From the NCBI RefSeq assembly GCF_051304405.1, contig NZ_JBPPGG010000007.1:43835-107834 (forward strand): a stretch of 64,000 nt of DNA, in the 5' to 3' direction. Below, piece by piece: positions 1-8,450 of the stretch (position 1 is its first letter; each line of letters opens with the position of its first letter). The notes below the pieces were generated by a model. That model saw nothing but the letters and a program-made list of their open reading frames with translations. It had not been told where the DNA came from and ran no database searches. The stretch is from Pedomonas sp051304405. GTDB lineage: Bacteria; Pseudomonadota; Alphaproteobacteria; Sphingomonadales; Sphingomonadaceae. A program made the translations under genes and the position numbers.

Positions 1-1224
1 GGTGGTGTGGAGCCGCAGCTCCGACGAGAAGGCGCGATAGTCGGTGTCCTCCACCGCAAAGGTGTTGGAGGCCGAGGACGAGGCGTAGTCGCCGTCGAAG
101 GTGAACCGGTTGCGGTTGTAGTTGTAGTTGTTGACCGAGGTGATGGTCAGGTTGTCGAACTCGTAGCCGATCGTGCCGGTCACGCTGAAGCTGTTGTACG
201 TGTTGTAGAGGCTTCCGTCCGACTTGGTGTGGGGAAAGGTGTCTGCCAGCGCCTTCGGCAAGTGGTTGGAATAGTGAACAAACCGCCGTCCGCACGGGGT
301 GTTGGGGTTGAGCGTGGCGCTGCCGGAGGCGCACCGGTAGGGAACGGCGTTCCAGGCCGGGTTGTCGGTGGTGCTGCGGCCGTAGCTCATCTTGAGGGTG
401 CCGGTCAGGCGGTCGGTGGGCGTCCACTTCAGGGTGGCGCGGGTCAGGATGTCGCCTTCGCGCGGCGTGTCGGACTTGCCGGCAGGAGCAACATGCTCCG
501 TGGCTGTGCCGGTCACCCAGTCGCGGGTGGTGTAGATCACGTCGTCGGCGGCGTTGGTGAACAGGCTGCCGAACATCTTGCTGGCGCGTGCGGCGACGCG
601 CAGCCCGAGGGTATCGGAGAGCGGCGCGGAAATGATCGCCTCGCCGTAGACCTGCCGGGCGTTGAATTCGTAACCGGCGCGCGCCATGGCCTCGAGCCTG
701 TCACCGGGGTCGGCGGTGGTGATGGAGATCACGCCGGCGGTGGCGTTCTTGCCGAAGAACAGCGCCTGCGGGCCCTTCATGATTTCCACCCGTTCGAGGT
801 CGAAGAAGCCCTCGTTGATGATGCGGCCCTGGCCGTAATAGACGCCGTCCACAACAACCGCGACCGACTGCTCGATGCCGATGGAGGACGAGGACGAGCC
901 GATGCCGCGCAGGTTGAGGCGGGCCGCGCTGCCCGCTGCCGAGCGGGACACCTGGAACTGCGGCGTCTGGGCGGCAACCTTCTCGATGCTGGTGAGGTCC
1001 ATCCGGTCCACGCGCTCGGCGGAGAGAGCAACGATGGAGACCGGAACATCGTGCACGGACTCCGCTCTCTTGCGGGCGGTCACCACGATGTCTTCGAGGC
1101 CGATGTACGTTCTGCTGTCCTGAGCGGCTGGCTGGTCATCGGCCAGGGCGATGGACGGACTGGTCAGAGCGGTGGCGGCGATCAACGCGAACTTGAGAGC
1201 AGGTGTCGGGCGCGAGCGGCTCAT
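1..1224 (-). CDS. TonB-dependent receptor, N-terminal part (runs off the window edge)
   Basis: Outer-membrane TonB-dependent receptor, expected to import a substrate across the outer membrane using TonB energy. The reverse strand is open from an ATG at 1224 to base 1, giving 408 codons with no stop; the C-terminal part of the barrel lies outside the window. A signal peptide (about residues 1-28, ending SIALA/D) is followed by a TonB-box-like stretch (IEDIVVTA type, read here as LEDIVVTARKR) and a plug domain with NLRGIG and VDGVYYGQG motifs. A strong ribosome site, GGAGGGG, lies just before the ATG. It sits beside a CoA-ester catabolic island, so it may import that pathway's substrate, but this is inference. 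The plus-strand open frame covering the same bases is a GC-rich shadow. Confidence 0.9.
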   Translation of the reverse strand, partial: MSRSRPTPALKFALIAATALTSPSIALADDQPAAQDSRTYIGLEDIVVTARKRAESVHDVPVSIVALSAERVDRMDLTSIEKVAAQTPQFQVSRSAAGSAARLNLRGIGSSSSSIGIEQSVAVVVDGVYYGQGRIINEGFFDLERVEIMKGPQALFFGKNATAGVISITTADPGDRLEAMARAGYEFNARQVYGEAIISAPLSDTLGLRVAARASKMFGSLFTNAADDVIYTTRDWVTGTATEHVAPAGKSDTPREGDILTRATLKWTPTDRLTGTLKMSYGRSTTDNPAWNAVPYRCASGSATLNPNTPCGRRFVHYSNHLPKALADTFPHTKSDGSLYNTYNSFSVTGTIGYEFDNLTITSVNNYNYNRNRFTFDGDYASSSASNTFAVEDTDYRAFSSELRLHTT

Positions 1225-1598
1225 GGGATTCCCCTCCAGCTGCGAAAATGTCCGGCTCGAAGTCCCTCTTTCGGGAACATTCGGTGTGCTGAGGCTGGAA
1301 GGATCGGAACGGCGGCTTTTTCTCTGGATGTTCTCGATCCGGCGTTTCCAGCGGGGAAATAGGATCATCTGCCGTTGCGCAGGTCCAATATGAAAGGATG
1401 GGAAATCTTATACGGGTAACTTATCAAATCAGCGGGGGACGCCCCTGCCGCCTGTTGCCCGCAGGTCTGCGGCGTTGGAGCGGAAGTGTAAGATATTCCT
1501 TACAACAGACGCGGCGCTGAAAGGGTAAGTCATTGATATTATGTGATGGCAGGTTTCTTGCATCCGCTCCGGAATTACTCTTGGAGGGAGGCACCCAT
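1225..1598. other. Intergenic region between divergent genes
   Basis: About 370 bases between the TonB receptor (leftward) and the PEP-CTERM gene (rightward). It must hold both promoters. It is visibly more AT-rich around 1395-1440 and 1490-1580. I see no convincing -35/-10 pair, RNA structure or repeat that I would name. Confidence 0.6.
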
Positions 1599-2162
1599 AT
1601 GAAATCCGGATTCAGGCTGCTCGCTCTGATGCTGGCGCTTTCCTGTGCAGGGGGCGCGACGGGCGCGGCGGAAGCAGCGATTGTCAGCAAGACGTACGAG
1701 TTCACGGCTGAAACCGAGGGGCCGATCACCCTGCATCAGGGCAGGTTCTCCTACCAGCACGACATGGAGCTTGGATCACTCACGCTGACGTCGATCACCT
1801 TTTCCCTGCTTGATGTCGACTTCACCCTGGAAAATACGCGCATAGGGCGGATTGGTATCGACATCATGCTGGGCGGATTGATCGACGGCCAGCTGTCCCT
1901 GACGCCGTCCGCTACAACCACCTATGACTTTGTGCTCTGGTTCTCGGATCCGGAGCGGCCCAACTTTGTCTACACCCTTCCGAATGCAGTGGAGGGATTA
2001 GGCGAGTTCTGGACGGCAACCCGGGTTACGCTCACCGAGATTCCGGTTTCTCTGGATCCGGCTCCGCAGGAGGTGGCCGAGCCGGGCGCTTTCGGCCTGC
2101 TGGCCGCGGGATTTGCCGGTCTTGGTCTGGCCGCGGTGCGGCGGCGCAGGTTCCCTGCCTGA
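1599..2162 (+). CDS. PEP-CTERM sorting domain protein
   Basis: Exported protein of 187 residues. The N-terminus is a signal peptide (MKSGFRLLALMLALSCAGGA, cleavage likely near AEA). The C-terminus has the PEP-CTERM layout: an EPG motif (within EVAEPGAFG), a hydrophobic helix of about 17 residues rich in Leu/Ala/Gly, then a basic RRRR tail. Such proteins are recognised by exosortase (EpsH/XrtA type) and are linked to exopolysaccharide-producing bacteria. The middle is a beta-rich domain with no family I recognise. The ATG at 1599 is chosen over an earlier in-frame start because GGAGGGA stands 9 bases before it and the signal peptide begins there. No exosortase gene is visible in this window. 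Confidence 0.85.
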   Translation: MKSGFRLLALMLALSCAGGATGAAEAAIVSKTYEFTAETEGPITLHQGRFSYQHDMELGSLTLTSITFSLLDVDFTLENTRIGRIGIDIMLGGLIDGQLSLTPSATTTYDFVLWFSDPERPNFVYTLPNAVEGLGEFWTATRVTLTEIPVSLDPAPQEVAEPGAFGLLAAGFAGLGLAAVRRRRFPA

Positions 2163-2186
2163 AAAAATAGCCTGCATTTTACAAAG

Positions 2187-2220
2187 AAACGCCCCGGCTT
2201 CGTTTCCGGGGCGTTTTGTT
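2187..2220. terminator. Bidirectional Rho-independent terminator
   Basis: A perfect 11-base stem (AAACGCCCCGG with CCGGGGCGTTT) and an 8-base loop, flanked by a T-rich run on the right and an A-rich run on the left. It lies between the convergent PEP-CTERM and DUF2889 genes and can serve both. Confidence 0.9.
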
Positions 2221-2229
2221 TGTGCCGCA

Positions 2230-3231
2230 TCACGCCGCGGGGAGAAGCCGGAGGAGTATTGCCGCTTCCGTCAGGGCGCGGGCGGCGTCGTTCAGATGGG
2301 TGCATCCGGCAATACCGCGCAGCAGCCCCGGCACGGTGTCGCGCAGCTCCGGCAGCGGCAGGCCGATGAGGCCGTGAAGGCTCGCGGGGCCGTCGAAACA
2401 TTCCCGATGCGGCAGCAGCGTGGGCGTTGCGGCGATCGCGGTCAGGCGGTGCGTGCGGGCGTCGGCCGTCGCGCGCAAGGCATAGGCGTGGACCCCGGCC
2501 CGGCGGCCGTCGGGCAGGGTGACGCTGTCCTGAAACAGGGCATGGATGTGGAGGTCGCCGTCGCGCCAGACGTCGATGCAGCGCAGGCGGCGCACGGACG
2601 GGCCGGCGTCGTCGACCAGGCCCGGATGAAAGGCATAAGGGTCGCCGCCCGTCTCCAGCGGGGGAACGAACACCGTCTCCTCCGGGGCGTGGCGCGCCGT
2701 GAGCGCGCTGGAGCCGGGCCGGAACCCGAGGCAGGTGCCAACGGGCGGCCGGCGGTCCGGCGGGGGAGGGCCGGGCGGTTGCCCGTTGCTCGACCAGTGG
2801 AGCCACACCGCCCCCTCGATGATGCTGAGGCCCACCAGATCATCGAGCAGCACCCGCAGCGGCCGCCCGGCAATGGCGCCCAAGCCGGGGGTGGCGGCGA
2901 GGGCAGCGCGGAACCCGCGCAGGGAACTGCGCCCGATCAGATCCTCCAGGCCATCGGCGGCGGGGCTGGCGTCCAGCGCCTCGATGATCTTGTCGGGCGA
3001 GAGGCGCACCCGCAGCGTGTCCTCGGTCAGGATTTCCGGGGCGGCCGGGGCGGGTGGTGTCCGCAGGTCGCGCCCGCGCGCCGCGATGAGGAAGGGGCCC
3101 GCGCGGCCCTCCGGCCGGCACCCGTCCAGCGAGAGGGTGCGCCGGATGGAGTCGGCGCGCCGGGGCGGCAGCCGGAGCGCTGTGGCGAGATCCGGCGCGT
3201 CCGGCAGAATGTCCGCGGCGGCAACCGTCAT
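2230..3231 (-). CDS. DUF2889 domain protein
   Basis: Protein of 333 residues with no signal peptide. The C-terminal third matches the DUF2889 pattern as I know it: a conserved Gly-rich stretch ending in GIAGCTHLND, followed by a helix. DUF2889 proteins have no established reaction; they often occur near CoA-dependent degradation clusters for cyclic compounds, which agrees with the neighbouring island. The N-terminal half is Pro/Arg-rich and less conserved. The ATG at 3231 is preceded by GGGGGAAGA. It reads towards the PEP-CTERM gene and shares its terminator. Function remains unknown. Confidence 0.75.
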   Translation of the reverse strand: MTVAAADILPDAPDLATALRLPPRRADSIRRTLSLDGCRPEGRAGPFLIAARGRDLRTPPAPAAPEILTEDTLRVRLSPDKIIEALDASPAADGLEDLIGRSSLRGFRAALAATPGLGAIAGRPLRVLLDDLVGLSIIEGAVWLHWSSNGQPPGPPPPDRRPPVGTCLGFRPGSSALTARHAPEETVFVPPLETGGDPYAFHPGLVDDAGPSVRRLRCIDVWRDGDLHIHALFQDSVTLPDGRRAGVHAYALRATADARTHRLTAIAATPTLLPHRECFDGPASLHGLIGLPLPELRDTVPGLLRGIAGCTHLNDAARALTEAAILLRLLPAA

Positions 3232-3257
3232 GGCGTCTTCCCCCCGTCCTCAACAGA

Positions 3258-3283
3258 AAAGCCGCGCCAGGGCGGCGCGGCTT
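3258..3283 (-). terminator. Terminator after the leftward acyl-CoA dehydrogenase
   Basis: Ten-base GC-rich stem AAGCCGCGCC/GGCGCGGCTT with a 4-base loop, followed on the minus strand by a T run. It lies between the acyl-CoA dehydrogenase stop and the DUF2889 start. Confidence 0.8.
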
Positions 3284-3310
3284 CCCCGATAGCACAGAGG
3301 ATATCAGGCG

Positions 3311-4474
3311 TCAGGGCTGATTGCTGCGCTCCCGCTTGATGCGCTTGGCGAGCGACCAGCGGTGCACCTCCGACGGGCCGTCGTAGATGCGGAAGGCGCG
3401 GATTTCGCGGAAAACCTGCTCCACCACCGTGTCGCCGCTGACGCCGGTGCCGCCCAGCACCTGCACGCAGCGGTCGGCGACGCGGAACAGCGCCTCGGAG
3501 ACGGCCACCTTCGCCATGCTGGACTCGGTCGTGCCCAGCGCGCCGGTGTCGAGCACGCCGGCGCACCAGTCGATCATCAGCTCCGCCTGCTTCAGATCGA
3601 TCAGGTTGTCGGCCAGCATGAAGCCCACGCCCTCGTGGTCGATGATCGGCTTGCCGAAGGCCATGCGGCGGCAGGCGTAGTCGGCGGCGATGTCATGGGC
3701 GCGCTTGGCCGCGCCCCACCAGCGCATGCAGTGGGTAAGGCGGGCGGGCGACAGGCGCACCTGGGCGTAGCGGAAGCCTTCCTCCGCCGCGCCGAGGATC
3801 TGGTCGTCCTCGGCCCGCACGTTCTCGAGCACGATCACGGCGTGGCCGCCGGGCATGGAGCTGTCGATGGTGTCCAGCACCCGCTCGATGCGGATGCCGG
3901 GCGTGTCCATCGGCACCAGGAACATGGTGGCGCCGGTTTCGGTGCGGGCCATGACGATGCCGAAGGCAGCGCCGTCGCCGCCGGTGATGAAGGTCTTGCG
4001 GCCGTTGATGACCCAGCCGCCGTTCTCGCGCCGGGCGGTCGTGGCCAGCATGGAGGGATCGGAGCCGGCGCCGCCGTCCGGTTCGGTCATCAGGAAGGCG
4101 GAGCGGCATTTACCGGCGGCCAGCGGCTTCAGGAAGCGCTCCTTCTGCGCCGGCGAGGCCACTTTCTCCAGGAGATGCATGTTGCCCTCGTCCGGGGCCA
4201 TGATGTTCATGGCCACCGGGCCCAGCGGCGAGTAGCCGGCCGCGCGGAACAGCTGGGCGGTCTCGCGGTGGGTCAGGCCATAGCCGCCGAACTCCCGGCT
4301 CAGCTGCGGGGCGATCAGACCGGCGGCGCGGGCCTTGGCCTTCAGCTCCAGCGACAGCTCCTCCGACGGGCCGTGGCCCCCCCGTGCGCGCGGGTCCTTC
4401 TCGTAGGGGATGACCACGTCGCGAATGAAGGCTTGGGTGCGCTCGACGAGCTCCGCAATATCTGGCTGGTGCAT
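3311..4474 (-). CDS. Acyl-CoA dehydrogenase (ACAD10/11-like)
   Basis: FAD-dependent acyl-CoA dehydrogenase of 387 residues, the usual family length; it would form a 2,3-double bond in an acyl-CoA thioester. Seen features: an N-terminal helical domain, a middle FAD-contact stretch (FLMTEPDGGAGSDPS, about residues 125-140), WVINGRKTFITGG, and the C-terminal RIYDGPSEVHR motif typical of the ACAD10/11-like branch. The usual catalytic Glu of IYEGT is Asp here. The start at 4474 is chosen because AGGAGA lies just upstream and the family N-terminus begins there. It is divergent from the DUF35/aldolase/ACAD operon and probably shares its substrate. Confidence 0.93.
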   Translation of the reverse strand: MHQPDIAELVERTQAFIRDVVIPYEKDPRARGGHGPSEELSLELKAKARAAGLIAPQLSREFGGYGLTHRETAQLFRAAGYSPLGPVAMNIMAPDEGNMHLLEKVASPAQKERFLKPLAAGKCRSAFLMTEPDGGAGSDPSMLATTARRENGGWVINGRKTFITGGDGAAFGIVMARTETGATMFLVPMDTPGIRIERVLDTIDSSMPGGHAVIVLENVRAEDDQILGAAEEGFRYAQVRLSPARLTHCMRWWGAAKRAHDIAADYACRRMAFGKPIIDHEGVGFMLADNLIDLKQAELMIDWCAGVLDTGALGTTESSMAKVAVSEALFRVADRCVQVLGGTGVSGDTVVEQVFREIRAFRIYDGPSEVHRWSLAKRIKRERSNQP

Positions 4475-4648
4475 AGGGCTTCTCCTGCAATCCTTGCGCC
4501 ACAACGCTACTCGGTTCTGGCAGCGGGGGCCTGCCCTGTTTGTGAATTTGCGGGGGCCTCGTTTCCACCTAGCATTTATCAGAGTCCACGGCTCTGGAGA
4601 AAATGCGCTTAGTGACAGCATTCCGTTAACTGATTGTGGGCCGGAACC

Positions 4649-5062
4649 ATGACTATGCGCCCCATCGCGCCAGATCTGTTTGTTGACGGCGACCCGCCGC
4701 GCCTGATCGGCGGCCGGCACCGCGAGTCTGGCCGGATCGTCTTTCCTTTGCCGACGGGCGCCGAGCGCGAGTTGTACGAGCCCATCACCCTCAGCCCCCA
4801 CGGCAAGCTGTGGTCGTTCACGGTCCAGCGGTTCGCGCCGAAGTCGCCGCCCTATGCGGGTCCCGAGCCGTTCGAGCCGTTTGCGCTGGGTTATGTGGAG
4901 CTGCCGGGCGAGATCATCGTCGAGGCGCGCCTCACCGGCGTGCCGTTTGATCAGCTGAAGATCGGCATGCCGCTCACGCTGACGCTCGAACCCTTCCGTA
5001 CCGATCCGGACGGCGTGCAGGTTGTCACCTACGCCTTCGGCCCAGCCAGGGAGACGGCATAA
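4649..5062 (+). CDS. DUF35 OB-fold protein, partner of the adjacent thiolase-fold enzyme
   Basis: Protein of 137 residues of the DUF35 (OB-fold, nucleic-acid-binding-like) family, which in steroid degraders acts as a partner of lipid-transfer/thiolase-fold enzymes. The OB-fold core is visible (residues about 50-125: LWSFTVQRF, GYVELPGEIIVEARL, IGMPLTLTLEPF). The usual N-terminal zinc ribbon with two CxxC pairs is missing: the corresponding stretch GGRHRESGRIVFPLP contains no cysteine. The stop codon overlaps the next ATG (TAATG), which indicates translational coupling and a complex with that gene product. The ATG at 4649 is preferred over an upstream TTG; an ATG two codons later is also possible. 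Confidence 0.85.
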   Translation: MTMRPIAPDLFVDGDPPRLIGGRHRESGRIVFPLPTGAERELYEPITLSPHGKLWSFTVQRFAPKSPPYAGPEPFEPFALGYVELPGEIIVEARLTGVPFDQLKIGMPLTLTLEPFRTDPDGVQVVTYAFGPARETA

Positions 5063-6207
5063 TGACGAATGTCTACATTGTCGGCATCGGCATTCATCCC
5101 TTCGGCCGGACGCCCGAGCGCACCGGCCTGCAGCAGGGCATCTACGCCGCGCGCAAGGCGCTGGAGGATGCGGGGCTGGAGTGGAAGGACATGCAGTTCG
5201 CCTTCGGCGGCTCGGACGCCGCGGGCAAGGCGGACACCATGGTCAGCCAGCTGGGCCTGACCGGCATTCCCTTCATCAACGTGCTCAACGGCTGCGCCAC
5301 CGGCGGCTCGGCGCTGTTCGGCGCCTATTCGGCCATCAAGTCGGGCGAGTTCGACATCGGCATGGCGGTCGGCTTCGACAAGCACCCCCGCGGCGCCTTT
5401 GACCCCAAGCCGGCGGACTGGGGCCTGCCGGACTGGTACGGCGAGACGGGCATGATGCTCACCACCCAGTTCTTCGCCATGAAGATCCGGCGCTACATGA
5501 GCCTCTACGGCATCACGCCGCTGACGCTCGCGCGGGTGGCGGAGAAGGCGTTCGAGAACGGCTCGCTCACCGACCATGCCTGGCGGCGCACGCCGGTTGA
5601 TATCGACACCATCCTCAATTCGCAGATGGTGAGCGATCCTCTCACCAAATACATGTTCTGCTCGCCCTCCGAGGGCGGCGTGGCGCTGATTCTGGCCAGC
5701 GAGAAGAAGGCGCGGGAGCTGGGCGCGGCGCTGATCAAGCTGCGCGCGGCGACGGTGCGCACCCGTCCGCCGGGCTCCTTCGAGGTGTTCTCGCCGGCGC
5801 TGGACATCGAGCGCGGGGAATCGGCCACCCATCTGGCGTCGCGGGCGGCGTTCGAGATGGCGGGCGTTGGCCCCGAGGACATCGACCTGGCCCAGTTGCA
5901 GGACACCGAGTCCGGGGCCGAGATCATGCACATGGCCGAGAACGGCTTCTGTCGCGATGGCGAGCAGGAGCAGTGGCTGGCGGAAGGGTGGAGCCGTCGC
6001 GGCGGCCGCCTGCCCATCAACACCGACGGCGGCTGTCTGGCCTGCGGCGAGCCCATCGGCGCGTCGGGTCTGCGCCAGGTCTATGAAAACGTAGTGCAGT
6101 TGCGCGGCCAGGCCGGTGCGCGTCAGGCGGTCGAGAACCCCCGTCTCGCCTACAGCCATGTTCAGGGCGCGCCTGGTCTTTCCGCCGTGACCATTCTTGA
6201 GCGTTAG
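5062..6207 (+). CDS. Thiolase-fold enzyme, SCP-x/Ltp2 aldolase-like
   Basis: Protein of 381 residues of the lipid-transfer-protein/thiolase family. The nucleophile-type motif NGCATGGSAL is present near residue 76. The second half differs from true thiolases: where GHPxGxSG is expected it reads GEPIGASG, and the C-terminal Cys motif is replaced by YSHVQGAPG. A Tyr before HV and a DUF35 partner are features of the Ltp2-type retro-aldolases that remove steroid side chains, so an aldolase role is as likely as thiolysis. The gene overlaps the DUF35 stop codon and is followed after 11 bases by an acyl-CoA dehydrogenase, forming a side-chain-shortening module. The exact substrate is unknown. Confidence 0.85.
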   Translation: MTNVYIVGIGIHPFGRTPERTGLQQGIYAARKALEDAGLEWKDMQFAFGGSDAAGKADTMVSQLGLTGIPFINVLNGCATGGSALFGAYSAIKSGEFDIGMAVGFDKHPRGAFDPKPADWGLPDWYGETGMMLTTQFFAMKIRRYMSLYGITPLTLARVAEKAFENGSLTDHAWRRTPVDIDTILNSQMVSDPLTKYMFCSPSEGGVALILASEKKARELGAALIKLRAATVRTRPPGSFEVFSPALDIERGESATHLASRAAFEMAGVGPEDIDLAQLQDTESGAEIMHMAENGFCRDGEQEQWLAEGWSRRGGRLPINTDGGCLACGEPIGASGLRQVYENVVQLRGQAGARQAVENPRLAYSHVQGAPGLSAVTILER

Positions 6208-6218
6208 GCAAGTATTCT

Positions 6219-7427
6219 ATGGATTTGCAGTTTTCAGCCGAGGAACTGGCGTTTCGCGACGAGGTGCGCAGCTTCCTCGACACCCATCTGACGGAACGGC
6301 TTCGCTCCGGCGCGCGGGCGTCGCCCACGGTGTTCGCCGAGCCCGACATCGGGCTTGAGTGGCAGCGTATCCTCTATGCCAAGGGCTGGCTGGCGTACAA
6401 CTGGCCCGCCGAATACGGCGGCCCGGGCTGGACGCCGGTCCAGCGCTACATTTTCGAGATGGAGTGCGCGCTGGCGGGCGCGCCGGTGCTGCCGGTGCTG
6501 GGCCTGAAGCTGGTCGGCCCGGTCATCTACACCTTCGGCACGCCCGAGCAGAAGCAGCGCTTCCTGCCCAAGCTGCTGAGCGGCGAGCACTACTGGTGCC
6601 AGGGCTTCTCCGAGCCCGGCGCGGGGTCTGACCTTGCCAACCTGCAAACCCGTGCGGAGAAGCAGGGCGACCGTTACATCGTCAACGGCACCAAGCTGTG
6701 GACCACCCACGCGCACCACGCCAACTGGATGTTCTGCCTGGCGCGCACCGACCCGACCGTGAAGCCGCAGCGCGGCATCACCTTCCTGCTCATCGACATG
6801 AACCAGCCCGGCGTCACGGTGCGCCCGATCAAGACGCTGGCGGGCGATCATGAGGTGAACGAGGTGTTCCTCGACAATGTGGTTGCGCTGGAGGCGGACC
6901 GCATCGGCGAGGAAGGTCAGGGCTGGACCATCGCCAAGTTCCTGCTGGAGAACGAGCGCGGCGGCTCGTGCCTTGCGCCGGTGCTGCTGGCGGATCTGGA
7001 CCGCATCGCCCGCGCGGCGGCCGAGGAGCCCTCGGGTACCGGCGGCGTGCTGCTCGACAAGCCGGCCTTTGCGGCGCGTCTGGCGCGGCTGAAGCTGGAG
7101 GCCGAGGCGCTGCGTCTCACCGAGCTGCGCATTCTCGCCGAACTGGCGCAGGGGCGCCGGCCGGGTCCGCAGACCTCGCTGGTCAAGGCCATCGCCTCCA
7201 GCCTCCACCAGCAGGTGGACCAGCTTGCGATGGAGACCTGGGGCTATGCGGGCCTGCAACTGCCCGAGGAGCGGCCGCTTTACGGCAACACTGCGCCGGC
7301 TCCGGTGCGAACCAAGGAAGCCCAGGTGGCGGCGGCCCGTTATCTCAACAGCCGGGCCTGGACAATTTTCGGCGGCAGCAATGAAATCCAGTACAACATC
7401 GTTGCCAAAACCGTGCTCGGGCTATGA
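6219..7427 (+). CDS. Acyl-CoA dehydrogenase
   Basis: FAD-dependent acyl-CoA dehydrogenase of 402 residues. Visible family motifs are NWPAEYGGPGW (about residue 60), GFSEPGAGSDLANLQT (about 128-143), YIVNGTKLWTTHAHHANW, and the C-terminal FGGSNEIQYNIVAK. The canonical C-terminal catalytic Glu position (IYEGT) is occupied by Gly, as in the FGGSNEIQ branch, where the base is placed elsewhere; an ERGGS stretch near residue 247 is a candidate. It is downstream of the DUF35/aldolase pair with an 11-base gap, hence the same operon. It may act alone or pair with the divergent acyl-CoA dehydrogenase. No good ribosome site precedes the ATG, which is compatible with coupled translation. Confidence 0.93.
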   Translation: MDLQFSAEELAFRDEVRSFLDTHLTERLRSGARASPTVFAEPDIGLEWQRILYAKGWLAYNWPAEYGGPGWTPVQRYIFEMECALAGAPVLPVLGLKLVGPVIYTFGTPEQKQRFLPKLLSGEHYWCQGFSEPGAGSDLANLQTRAEKQGDRYIVNGTKLWTTHAHHANWMFCLARTDPTVKPQRGITFLLIDMNQPGVTVRPIKTLAGDHEVNEVFLDNVVALEADRIGEEGQGWTIAKFLLENERGGSCLAPVLLADLDRIARAAAEEPSGTGGVLLDKPAFAARLARLKLEAEALRLTELRILAELAQGRRPGPQTSLVKAIASSLHQQVDQLAMETWGYAGLQLPEERPLYGNTAPAPVRTKEAQVAAARYLNSRAWTIFGGSNEIQYNIVAKTVLGL

Positions 7428-7464
7428 AATCCGGGCATACACGTAAGGAGTGGGGGGAGCAGCA

Positions 7465-8436
7465 ATGCAGCTGAGCCGTGAGCAATTGCTACGCGCCTAT
7501 CGTCAGATGAAGACGATACGCGAATTCGAAGAGCGCCTGCATGTGGAAATCACCACGGGTGAGATCGCCGGCTTCACCCATCTTTATGCGGGTCAGGAAG
7601 CGGTCGCGGTCGGCGTGTGCGAGCACCTGACCGATGAGGACTTCATCGTCTCCACCCACCGCGGCCATGGCCACTGCATCGCCAAGGGCTGCGACGTGAA
7701 GGCGATGATGAAGGAGATCTACGGCCGCCGCGACGGTCTCGGCGGCGGCAAGGGCGGCTCCATGCACATCGCCGACACCACCAAGGGCATGCTGGGCGCC
7801 AACGGCATCGTCGGCGCGGGCGCGCCGCAGGCGGTGGGCGCGGCCATTGCCACCAAGCTGGACGGCAAGGGCCGCGTGGCCGTGGCCTTCTCGGGCGACG
7901 GCGCCTGCAACCAGGGCACCACGTTCGAGGCCATGAACATGGCGGTCGTGCTCAAGGTCCCGGCCATCTTCGTGTTCGAGAACAACCACTACTCCGAGCA
8001 CACCGGCGTGGATTATTCCGTCGGCACGCAGCGCGACATCGCCAGCCGCGCCGAGGCCTTCGGCATGCGGGTGTGGCGGGCCAACGGCTGCGACTTCTTC
8101 GACAGCTACGAGGCCATGCGCGAGCTGCTGGAATATGTGCGCGCCGGCAACGGCCCGGCGGCCATCGAGTTCGACACCGAGCGCTTCTTCGGCCACTTCG
8201 AGGGCGACCCGCAGCGCTATCGCGGCCCGGGCGAGCTGGAGCGGATCCGCGCCGAGCGCGACTGCCTCGTCGCCTTCCGCAACAAGGTGATCCCGGCCGG
8301 CCTGATCGACGGGGCGGCGCTCGACCAGGTGGACGCGGAAGTGGTCCAGCTGATCGACGAGGCTGTGCGGGAAGCGCGTGCGGCGGAGCCGCCTCGGCCT
8401 GAGGATGTGCTCACCAACGTGTATGCCGAGTACTGA
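7465..8436 (+). CDS. 2-oxoacid/acetoin dehydrogenase E1 component, alpha subunit
   Basis: Thiamine-diphosphate-dependent E1 alpha of 323 residues, as in pyruvate or acetoin dehydrogenase complexes; with E1 beta it decarboxylates a 2-oxoacid (or cleaves acetoin) and passes the acyl group to E2. The ThDP motif begins SGDGACNQG (about residue 145) and ends in ENN, as expected. GGKGGSMHI and GIVGAGAPQAVGAA are typical E1 alpha motifs. The ATG at 7465 is chosen since GGGGGGAG lies just upstream; an in-frame GTG at 7450 overlaps that site. It is followed by E1 beta after 14 bases and by E2, so the three form one operon. Sequence style is closer to acetoin-type than to lipoamide PdhA of the central complex; the true substrate is not determined. 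Confidence 0.92.
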   Translation: MQLSREQLLRAYRQMKTIREFEERLHVEITTGEIAGFTHLYAGQEAVAVGVCEHLTDEDFIVSTHRGHGHCIAKGCDVKAMMKEIYGRRDGLGGGKGGSMHIADTTKGMLGANGIVGAGAPQAVGAAIATKLDGKGRVAVAFSGDGACNQGTTFEAMNMAVVLKVPAIFVFENNHYSEHTGVDYSVGTQRDIASRAEAFGMRVWRANGCDFFDSYEAMRELLEYVRAGNGPAAIEFDTERFFGHFEGDPQRYRGPGELERIRAERDCLVAFRNKVIPAGLIDGAALDQVDAEVVQLIDEAVREARAAEPPRPEDVLTNVYAEY

Positions 8437-8450
8437 GGGGGGGAAGGCTC

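Noticed and set aside
7..1362. A 451-codon plus-strand open frame at the left edge
   Set aside because: Shadow of the minus-strand TonB receptor, which has signal peptide, plug motifs and ribosome site.
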